From: Bubalus kerabau
Lineage: Eukaryota; Chordata; Mammalia; Artiodactyla; Bovidae
Length of the DNA stretch: 64,000 nt
Reading direction: 5' to 3'
NCBI RefSeq assembly: GCF_029407905.1
Contig: NC_073637.1
Location: forward strand, 54,870,501 to 54,934,500
Shown: one piece after another, positions 23,000 through 32,260 of the stretch
Numbering within the stretch: position 1 is the first letter of the stretch
How the letters are laid out: each line of letters begins with the position of its first letter
Program-made: the position numbers and the translations under genes
The notes under the pieces: model-generated
Database searches by the model: none
Told to the model about the DNA's origin: nothing
The model's input: the letters and a program-made list of their open reading frames with translations, nothing else

Positions 23000-23987
23000 T
23001 AATCAGAAAAGGTTCTTATTATTTCATTCTTACTAAATTTGTTAAGACTTATTATCTAACATGTGATTTATCTTGTAGAATATTCTATGTGCTTGAGGAT
23101 AAAGTGTATTTTGAAAATTTGGGTGGAAACTTCTGAATGTGTCTGTTAGGCTCAATTTTTTCTATAGTGTTGCTCAAGTCAGCTGTTTTCTTATTGATTT
23201 TCTGCCTGGATTTTATATTCATTATTGAAAGTGGGATACTGAAGTCTCCTTCTGTAACTGTATTGATGTTAATTTGGTCTTCAGATATGTCAATATTTGA
23301 TATATATTTTGTGTTCTTTAATGTTGGATATGTATACATTTACAAATGTTATTTTTCTCCTAGAAGTACATTCTTCTGTAGTGACAGCCTTTGACTTACA
23401 GCCTGTTGTTTCTGATACAGGTGTAGCCATCACTACTCTTGGTTACCATTTGCCTGGAATATACTTTTACATCCTTCTACTATGTGTCTTTATATCTAAA
23501 TTTAGTCTCTTATAGACAATTTATCACTAGTTCTTGTCTTTTTAAAAAATTCATTCTATCACTTTGGGCTTTTTGATTTGGTGATTTGATCTATTCATAT
23601 TTAAGGTAATTATTGCTAAGAACTTACAATTGCAATTTTCTTATTTTTTTCTGTTTTATAGTGTTCTTTGTTCTTTTCCATTTTTGTTATTTGATTGTTT
23701 TTTGGTCAAAATTTGGTTTCATTTCATTACCTTTCATGTATCTACTAGAGGCTTCTTCTTTGTATTGATCATGAAGCTTGTGTAAATCTTTGTTGTTATA
23801 ACCATCAACTTCAATTTGGTAAGAACTTAATTCACATAGAAAAGCACTACACAGTTGTACTCCCCACACATATACCTTGTTTTCTAAAAGTCAGAGCTTA
23901 TTTCTTTTAACATGTGAATCTGTTCTATATTTTTGGTTATGGTTATTATTGTTGCTTTTAATTTTAATATTAAGGTTATATCAATAC

Positions 23988-24860
23988 TACATTGACAGGA
24001 GTTAAAGTGCTCTGACAGAGTTAATGTAGGCATAATAAAAATGTTTAAGCAAGCAATTACAAGCATACTTGAAACAAATTTAAAGTAGTCTCTGAAAAGA
24101 AATAGAAAGTCTTTACAAATATTGTTAGTATAAAGAAGAACCAAGTGAAATTGTTAGAAATGAGTAACAGAGTACCTAAACAAAAACTTCAGTGAATGAG
24201 CTGAAAAGCAGAATGAAGCGGCACAGGAAAGAATTAGTGAACTGTAAGACAAAACAATAGAAATAAACTAGCCTGAACAATAACAAGAACCACCCCCTTC
24301 AAGCCCCTCCCCCTTAAAAAAAAAAGTTAACAGAGTTTAAGAGGTCTGCAAGGCTATTTAAAAATTCTAACATTCATGTCATTGGCCTCCCAGGAAAGAA
24401 CACAAATAACAGAGCTGAAAAGTTACTTTAAAAAAATAGCTAGGAGTTCCCATACTTGTCATCTTATAGAAATCTAAACAATCAAAAATCAAAGGAAACT
24501 CAGACAGGATACCCAAAGAAATCCACATCAAGACACATCATAATCAAACTTTTGAAAATTAAGAAAAAGAAAAAATCTTAAAAGCTAGTGAGAGAAATTT
24601 ACCCTGTGAATAAAAACAAGTTTAATGACAGTTGATTTCTCATCAGAAAGCATGGAGACCACAACAAAAGTGACAGAACATTTTTCAGGTGCTAAAGAAA
24701 AGATCTGTCACACCAAAATCCTATACCCAGGGAAAACATCCTTCAGAAATGAAGATGAAAAATAGGCATTCTAAGATGAAGAAAAATGAAAGATTTTGTC
24801 TTCATTTGACTTATGTAAAAAAAAAAAAAAATGGCTAAAGGAATTCCTTTAGAAGAATTA
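23988..24860 (+). mobile_element. Ancient L1, inverted 5' part (ORF1-like region)
   Basis: Plus-strand sequence that decodes, with breaks, to L1 ORF1-like words: RHIIIKLLKIK followed by KKILKAS at about 24532-24586, and later the region around CTATACCCAGGGAAAACATCC (24721). It abuts the minus-strand ORF2 part at about 23987. An inverted 5' part joined to a normally oriented 3' part is the known outcome of twin priming. Confidence 0.65.
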
Positions 24861-25914
24861 ATGGGGAGGTTTAAAATTTGTTCTTTGTTTTAGTGAAATA
24901 AACACATTAGAGAGAGAAGAAGGCAAATGTCCTAAAAGGATATCTAAAAGTGGTCTTTCCTAGCTGTTATAATTGAACAGTTTTGCTGTTAGCTGTTAAA
25001 TTTTATTCATTTTCACTTTTCTTATATAATTTTTTCAAGGAATGTGTATTTGTTTTACAATCAGGCAAAACAGCAAAGCTCTTTCATTTTGAAAAACAAA
25101 AAAATCCTGATATAGCTAACAACATTATTACATCTGATTCAAATAACTACAACTTTGTGAATATTTTAAACCATTCCATCACAGTATTGATTTTTGAGAA
25201 GCAAAAGAGACAGAATGCAAAATAGAAAAGAAAAATTAAGACATGATCACACTGCACAGATATATATATTGGATCCCTGTGCTATATATACAATTCATGC
25301 ATTCAGTGTATGGAAAAGGGCCAAAAGAAAGGGCACACATTTATTACAGAAATAATTTTGTTTTCAGTGACAAGTGCATATATATACAAAATTATTTGGA
25401 GAGATTTAGCTGTAAAAATCTAAACACGATTTCTTTTATAATGATACCATCAAGGGGAAGAATCAATGAAATATAATAAAACACAATACAAAAAATAGTT
25501 GGGTTTATAAAACAAAGGATAGTTGTTTGTTCTGTAGATAAAACTGTAAAGGCTGGTTTGCCCAATTGATTTGCAGGGTTTAGAATTTTATTGTTATAAT
25601 GCCATGTTTCTTAGTAGAAAACTTAACAGTTTGCAATCAAAGATTCATCTGTTTAAAACTGTCTTTTGCTATTATACTATCTATACACTTTTGGGAAATG
25701 TACTACTTCTTAAATATCAAGTTTACTTATCTCACTATCATGCTAACTAAAACTTGCCTTACAGGGTTGAAGTTAGCTTAAAATATATTGATGTACAAAA
25801 ATACTTAGTTTTCTTTTTAAATTTGTTCTTTTAGTCACTTCCATGTTTATTCCAATAAATATTAAAGATTCCAAAATGTCATACATGTGAATTTATAATA
25901 TTATTTTTAAAACT
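24861..25914. other. Unassigned AT-rich DNA
   Basis: No recognised repeat or gene. Short frames at 24983-25225, 25243-25476 and 25599-25781 have no known domain and an AT-driven composition. Confidence 0.5.
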
Positions 25915-26046
25915 TGAGAAGGAAATGGCAACACATTGCAGTATTCTTGCCTGGGAAATCCCATGGACAGAGGAGCCTGGCAGGCTACAACCCATGGGGT
26001 CACAAGAGTTGGGCATGACTTAGCAACTAAAAAACAACAACAATAA
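25915..26046 (+). mobile_element. Bov-A monomer / 5'-truncated Bov-tA
   Basis: Body only, from GAGAAGGAAATGGCAACACA to the A/C-rich tail AAAAAACAACAACAATAAT. No tRNA head and no clear TSD. Confidence 0.88.
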
Positions 26047-26844
26047 TTTTTCATATTGATAGAAGGTATAATTTCCTATTGATAATTTTATCAGAAGTAT
26101 CCTAAAAATACTTGATAAAGACTCACATATGCAGTAAATATTAAAAAGTTAAAAAGCACCTCTGTGATTTAGCATAATTCAAATTGTGATAGGATATGCC
26201 CTTCTACTTTTTGATTCAAAACAAATACTACACAAAACCAAGACAGATGAAATATGGGTAGACTTGCACCAATGATTAAAGAAATATATATACACACTTG
26301 CATTGTGGAAAGTTTATCTGATATTGTTCAGTTGTTAAGTCACGCCCGACTCTAGGCAACCCCATGGACTGCAGCATGCCCTGTCCTCCACTATCTACTG
26401 GAGTTTGCTCAAGTTCATGTCTATTGAGTTGGTGATGTCATCTAGCCACCTCATTCTCTGCTGTCCTCTTCTCCTTTACCTTCAATATTTCCCAGCATCA
26501 GGGTCTTTTCCAATGTATCAGCTCATCACATCAGGTGGCCAAAGAATTGGAATTTCATCTTCAGCATCACTAGTTCCCACGAATATTCAAGATTAATTTC
26601 CAGTAGGATTGACTGGTTTGATCTCCTTGCTGTCCAAGAGACTCTCAAGAGTCTTCTCCAGCACCCCAATTCAAAGCATCAATTCTTCAATGTTCAATCG
26701 TGTTTATGGTCCAACTCTCACATTCACACATGATTATTGAAAAAAAACAGCTTTGCTATATGGACCTTTGTTGGCAAAGTAATGTCTCTGTATTTTAATA
26801 CACTTTCTAGGTTTGTCATAGCTTTCCTTCCAAGAAAACAAGCA

Positions 26845-27153
26845 TCATCTAATTTCATGGCTGCCGTCACCATCTGCAGTCATCTTGGAGACCAAGAAAA
26901 GAAAATATGTCACTGCTTCTACTTTTTTTCCTTCAACTTGCCATGAAGTGATTGGACTGGATGCCATGATCTTAGTTTTAGGAAGGCTGAGTTTTAAGCC
27001 AGCTTTTTCACTCTCTTCTTTCACCTTCATCAAGAGGCTCTTTAGTTCTTCTTCACTCTCTGCCATTAGAGTGGTATCATCTGCATATCTGAGACTGTTG
27101 ATATCTCTCCCAGCAATCTTGATTCCCATGGACAAGGAAATCAAACCAGTCAA
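26845..27153 (-). pseudogene. BovB RT catalytic region remnant (in the 26-31 kb copy)
   Basis: Minus-strand frame containing SLRYADDTTLMAESEEEL, the polymerase catalytic box and following helix of BovB RT, and KTKIMASSPITSWQ. It is cut at its N-terminal side by the nested BovB tail at 27127, so the first residues belong to the inserted element read in reverse. Not functional alone. Confidence 0.8.
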
Positions 27154-27438
27154 TCCTAAAGGAAATCAACCCTGAATATTCATTGGAAGAGCTGATACTG
27201 AAGCTGAAGCTCCAGTATTTTGGCCCCCTGTTGCAAAGAGTAGACTGATTGGAAATGACCATGATGTTGGGAAAGAATGAAGGCAGGAGGAGAAGGGAAT
27301 GACAGAGGATAAAATGATTGGATAGCATCACCAACTCAATGGACATGATTTTGAGCAAACTTCAGGGGATGGCGAAGGACAGGGGAGGCATGGGGTCGCA
27401 AAGAGTCAGATATGACTAAGCGACTGAACAACAACAGC
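27127..27438 (+). mobile_element. BovB 3' end inserted in BovB, with TSD
   Basis: Last 0.3 kb of a BovB in the opposite orientation to its host. The 9-bp TSD CTTGATTCC lies at 27118-27126 and 27439-27447. It ends CGACTGAACAACAACAG, not in ACTGA repeats, so it resembles a Bov-tA-like tail. Confidence 0.9.
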
Positions 27439-27883
27439 CTTGATTCCACCCTATGACTCATGCAGTCAAGCATTTCTCATGGTTTTCTCTGCATATAAGT
27501 TAAATAAACAGGGTGACAGTATGCAGCCTTGTCATGTTTCCCAAGTTTGAATCAGTCAGTTGTTCCATGTCCAGTTCTAACTGTTGATTTTTGACACACA
27601 CACAGGTATATCAGGAGGCAGGTAAGGTGATCTGGTATTCCCATCTCTTTAAGAATTTTCCAGTTTATTGTGATCCACAAAATCAAAGTCTTTAGTGTAG
27701 TCAGTGAAGAAGAAACTGATGTTCTTCTGGAATTCTCTTGATTTTTCTGTGATGCAACAGATGTTGGCAGTTGGGTCTCTGGTTCCTTTGCCTTATCTAA
27801 ACACAGTTTGTACATCTGGAAGTTCTTAGTATACATATTGCTAAAGCCTAGCTTGAAGGATTTTATGCATAACTTTGCTAGCA

Positions 27884-28071
27884 CAGGCTTCCCTGGTGGC
27901 TCAGCTAGTAAAGAATCCACCTGCAATGCAGGAGACCTGGGTTCGATCCTTGGGTTTGGAAGATCCCCTGGAGAAGGGAACAGCTACACACTCCAGTATT
28001 CCAGCCTGAAGAATTCCAGGGACTGCATAGTCATGGGATTGCAAACAGCCAGATATGACTGAGCTACTTTC
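27884..28071 (+). mobile_element. Bov-tA SINE inserted in BovB, with TSD
   Basis: Head GCTTCCCTGGTGGCTCAGCT and body. The 12-bp TSD ACTTTGCTAGCA lies at 27872-27883 and 28072-28083. Confidence 0.95.
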
Positions 28072-28966
28072 ACTTTGCTAGCATGGGGAATGGGTGCAAT
28101 TGTGAAGTAGTTTGAACATTCTTTGGCACTGTCCTTCTTTAGGATTGGAATGAAAACTGACCTTTTCTAGTCCTGTGGCCACTGCTAAATTTTGTAAATT
28201 TGTTGACATACTGAATGCAGCACTTTAATAACATCATCTTTTAAGATCTGAAATAGCTCAGCTGGAATTCCAACACCTCCGCTAAGTCTGCCAGCATTAC
28301 TAGCTTAGTAACGCTTCCTAAGGCCCACTGGACTTCACACTTAGGATGTCTGGCTCTAAGTGAGTTATAATATCAGTGATTATCCAGGTCATTAAGACCT
28401 TTATTTGTATAGTCTTTCTGTGTATTCTTGCCACTCTTCTTAATTTCTTCTACCTTTCTTAGGTCCTTACCATTTCTTCCTTTATTGGGCCCATTCTGGC
28501 ATGAAATGTTCCCTTGATATCTCCAATTTTCTTGAAGAGATTGTTAATCCTTCCCATTCTGTTGCATTCTTCTATTTCTTTGCATTGTTTATTGAAGAAG
28601 GCCTTCTTATCTCTCCTTGCTCTTCTCTGGATCTTTATATTCAGGTGGGTATATCTTTCCCTTTCTTCCTTGCTTTTCACTTCCGTTCTTTCCTCAGGTG
28701 TTTTTCAAAGCCTCTTCAGTCACTTTGCCTTCTTGCATTTCTTTTTCTTCAGGATGGTTTTGGTCACTGCCTCCTGCACAATGTTATGAACCTGCATCCA
28801 TAGTTCTTCAGGCGCTCTGTCTACCAGGTCTAGTCCCTTGTATCTATTTGTCACCTCCACTGTATAACCATAAGTGATTTGATTTAGGTCATAACTAAAT
28901 GGCGTAGTGGTTTTCCCTACTCTCTTCAGTTTAAGTCTGAATTTTGCAATAAGGAGTTCATGATCT

Positions 28967-29967
28967 TGAAAGGTTGTTGCTGAACCACGCAAGACACCAG
29001 GATTCTTGGCCTCTGGAGGAGAAGAATTCAATCCGGGGCCAGAGAGGAGGCTTGGTCACTTAGAGCTTTTGTGTAGTAGAGTTTTATTAAAGTATAAAAG
29101 GGATAGAGAAAGCTTCTGACATAGATATCAGAAGGGGGCAAAAAGAGTACCCTTTGCTAGTGTTAGCAATGGAGTTATATACCTTTTAATTAGTTATTAC
29201 AGTGAATCAAAAGAATGTCTCAAGTTTGTGAAAATTTTACTTGACCCACTCCCACAATTTACATTTTAGGATAACAAGATTAGAATTTAACAATAGAAAG
29301 ATCCTACCAGACCCACTCCCATAATATACATTCTAAAATATCAGGATTAGTCAGGTTTTCAGGAAGGAGAAACTGTCCTCAAGCAGGATACATTGTTGTT
29401 GTATAATCCCTAGTACAGAGTTTAAACTGAGTTGTGTAATTGAGTAAGACTATGCTTTTGAACTGTGGTTTTGGAGAAGACTCTTGAGAGTCCCTTGGAC
29501 TGCAAGGAGATCCAATCAGTCCATTCTGAAGGAGATCAGCCCTGGGATGTCTTTGGAAGGAATGATGCTGAAGCTGAAACTCCAGTACTTTGGCCACTTC
29601 ATGCGAAGAGTTGACTCATTTGGAAAAGACTCTGATGCTGGGAGGGATTGGGAGCAGAAGGAGAAGGGGACGACAGAGGATGAGATGGCTGGATGGCATC
29701 ACCGACTCGATGGACCTGAGTCTCAGTGAACTCCGGGCGTTGGTAATGGACAGGGAGGCCTGGCGTGCTGCGATTCATGGGGTCGCAAAGAGTCGGACAC
29801 GACTGAGTGACTGAACTGAACTGAAGGAATGTAGACAAAAAACTTTGTCCTTTCCTCCTCCTTGAGAATTCCAGACCCCTGTCTCTACTTTGAGAGCCTC
29901 AGACCCCTATCTCCTCCTTGGGGACCCCCAGACTTCTTATCAACCTGCCTAGGAATTGACTCTCTCA
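28967..29967 (-). mobile_element. Solo LTR, class I type (copy 2), inserted in BovB
   Basis: Reads TGAAAGGTTGTTGC ... TTGACTCTCTCA on plus. The 4-bp TSD ATCT lies at 28963-28966 and 29968-29971, and removing the insert restores the BovB sequence. Same family as 16028-16803 in reverse; AATAAA in sense lies at 29083-29088 (TTTATT on plus). Its U3 has a duplicated segment (29243-29284 and 29310-29351, offset 67) that is single in copy 1. It contains a BovB tail. No viral genes remain. Confidence 0.87.
29452..29825 (+). mobile_element. BovB 3' end inserted in the solo LTR
   Basis: From ATGCTTTTGAACTGTGG to GACTGAACTGAACTGAA. The C-terminal ORF piece is readable in two frames (29484-29729, 29590-29814) because of one extra T near 29620. 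This is the innermost layer of the stack. Confidence 0.92.
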
Positions 29968-30446
29968 ATCTGAGCCACAGTCAGCTCCAGGCCTTGTTTT
30001 TGCTAACTGTATAGAGCTTCTCCATCTTTGGCTGCAAAGAAAATAATCAATCTGATTTCAGTATTTACCATCTGGTGATGTCCATGTACACATCTTGTGT
30101 TGTTGGAAGAGGGTATTTGCTGTGATCAGTGCATTCTCTTGGCAAAATTCTGTTAGTCTTTGCCCTGCTTCATTTTGTACTCCAAGGCCAAACTTGCCTG
30201 TTACTCCACGTAACTCGTCACTCCCTATTTTTGCATTCCGCTCCCCTGTGATGAATAGGACTTTTTGTTGTTTTTGTTGTTAGTTCTACGAGGTCTTTGA
30301 GGTCTTTATAGAACTGGTCAACTTCAGCTTCTTCAGCATCAGTGGTTTTACATAGGGTCAGATTACTGTAATATTGAACGGTTTGCCTTGGAAATGAACT
30401 GAGATAATTCTGTAATTTTTGAGATTACAAATAGCACATTCCAGGC

Positions 30447-30707
30447 TTATTTGTTGACTACAACGGCTACTCCATTTCTTCTAAGGTATTCTTGCCCACA
30501 GTAATGGATATAATGATCATCTGAATTAAATTCGTTCATTCCCATCCATTTTAGTTCACTGATACCTAAGATGTCGATGTTCACTCTAGCCATTTCCTTC
30601 TTGAGCAAGTCCAATTTACCTTGATTCATGGACCTGACATTCCAGGTTCCTATGTGATATTGTTCTTTACAGAATCGGATATTATCTTCACCACCAGGCA
30701 CATCCAC
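30447..30707 (-). pseudogene. BovB endonuclease N-terminal remnant (in the 26-31 kb copy)
   Basis: Readable words are HIGTWNVRSMNQGKLDLLKK, DILGISELKWMG (catalytic Glu kept) and NSDDHYIHYCGQEYLRRNG. The frame is lost after VVVNK. The rest of the endonuclease lies in other frames to the left. Confidence 0.82.
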
Positions 30708-31112
30708 AACTGAGCATCATTTCTGCTTTGGCCCAGTAGTTTTGTTCTTTCTGGAGATATTAGTCATTGCCCTCTGCTCTTCCCCAGTACCATGTTAGAC
30801 ACCACCAGACCTGGGGGACTCTTCTCTCAGTGTCATATCGATTTGTCTTTTTATACTGTTCATGGGGTCCTCACAGAAAAAAACAGTGATAGCTTGCCAT
30901 TGCCTCCTCCAGTGGACTACATTTTTTCAGAACTTGGTATTATGAGTTGGGTGGCCCTGTATGTCTGTATGCCTTGGGTGGCCCTTCAAGGAATGGCTCA
31001 GACCTTCACTGAGTTATGAAAGCTCCTTTGCCATGAGAAGGCTGTGATCCATGAAGGGGATCTGTTTATCTAACCTATTTCTCATATGAATTTCTATGAA
31101 AATATCCTTTAT

Positions 31113-31256
31113 TAACATAAACCTTTAATAGATTTTAATGATGTTATTTATATATTCATAGAATTTCTATGAAAATACACTTTTCTTGTCATTATAAATA
31201 TATAAATAACATCAGTCAAAGGTGTTAACAATAAACTCTGTTAAAGGTTTATGTTA
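31113..31256. repeat. Imperfect inverted repeat with an internal direct repeat
   Basis: The arm at 31113-31156 (TAACATAAACCTTTAATAG, TGATGTTATTTATATATT) is matched in reverse by 31196-31256 (with an extra 15-20 bases). GAATTTCTATGAAAATA is repeated at 31088-31104 and 31161-31177. No transposon family recognised. Confidence 0.65.
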
Positions 31257-32245
31257 AAAGATTTTTAAGGAGCTGTTCAAAGAGCATTATCTCCCATTAC
31301 TACTTAAAGAGTTGAATCCAAATAGCATAAAGCAAAAACTCAAGTCACATTTATATATACCTGAAAATTTTATTCAGTAGAGCTTGGGTATTTCATGTTC
31401 TGCCAAAGCTAGGCTCTTTGGGTTATATTTTGGCTCCAGTGCCTACTAATTGTGTTACCTTGCTTCATACCTCCAAGATTTTCTTTTTTCGTTTATATAA
31501 TATAACTGTTAATGTTAGCAATTTCTAAGTATTGCCTAAGTACTGAATGAGCTACCTAATACTTAATAAGTCTTTAATAAATATATCTATCAGTATGAAA
31601 ATCAATATAATTTAATTTTATTTAGGTATGATATTTAATCAAATATGTGAGTAAAATTACACTAATATTGACCAACTTTAGTTCTTTAGAACACTGACCT
31701 GCTTCTTTAATGAAAAGCACATTGTTCCTTCAGTACTATCAGAATATGTTAATCACTGTTTTTATTGTTACTAGCACTGGTACTGTTTTTATACCTTATT
31801 GTAGATCTAAAATCTGTTATATGTCATCTGTCACTCCCAAATCCTTACAAATCAGTTTTTATAATTGTTTTATTTATTGATATATTTAATTTACATATTT
31901 GTCTACTGATTGAAAACTAATTAATTCATTTGGTAATAAAGCTTGAACAGAACTGGTATTATGCCTTTTAAAGTCTTTATTTATCCCATATATTTGGAAT
32001 GGTTTTGGTTCATTTGGCTCCAAGGTATCAGAAAATGGATTATACACTTACTTAATTTTCATGAAACTATTTTAATATAACTGTGCATTTATTTATACAT
32101 TTCTTTGGCACAATAAATAAATCTAATGCAGCCAACCAATACAGCCAATTGCTATATTTAAAGAATACTGCAGTTATATTAACCAATAATACATTTGACA
32201 TTGCAACGAACAGTTCTGGCCCCAAGTTAACTTTATTCCAAATCA
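31257..32245. other. Unassigned AT-rich DNA
   Basis: No gene or repeat recognised; only short low-complexity frames. Confidence 0.5.
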
Positions 32246-32260
32246 TTCCTGCTTATTTTT

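Larger units (their letters stand above)
21768..23987 (-). mobile_element. Ancient L1 (L1M type), ORF2 region, internally deleted
   Basis: The reversed ORF2 sequence is recognisable in order: the CAGCACCATTTATTAAAGAG block (21954), GTTTTGGTTACTATGACTTT (22104), the region around 22550 (GTTTGTTTTCTCTTTTGCCC) and the TATTGATTTTCTGCCTGGAT block (23192). About 1.5 kb of the RT region is missing between roughly 22320 and 22370. The 3' end is absent. It is interrupted by two Bov-tA heads at 22675-22999. Diverged and frame-broken. Confidence 0.75.
26324..31066 (-). mobile_element. BovB LINE, near full-length copy carrying nested insertions
   Basis: The 3' end is at 26324 (TTGTTCAGTTGTTAAGTC) and the 5' region ends near 31066. 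Host parts are 26324-27126, 27439-27883, 28072-28966 and 29968-31066; the intervening pieces are a BovB tail, a Bov-tA and a solo LTR, with a further BovB tail inside the LTR. Readable parts of the ORF on minus include the endonuclease start (30447-30707; HIGTWNVRS, ISELKW with Glu kept), the linker (28720-29031, 28459-28680) and RT with intact YADD (26845-27153). Frameshifts and stops separate them. The uninterrupted element would be about 3.2 kb. Confidence 0.92.

Noticed and set aside
16028..29967. The two related LTRs as the ends of one provirus
   Set aside because: They are in opposite orientation, each has its own TSD (ATAC; ATCT), and the sequence between them is BovB, L1 and SINE material with no gag, pol or env.
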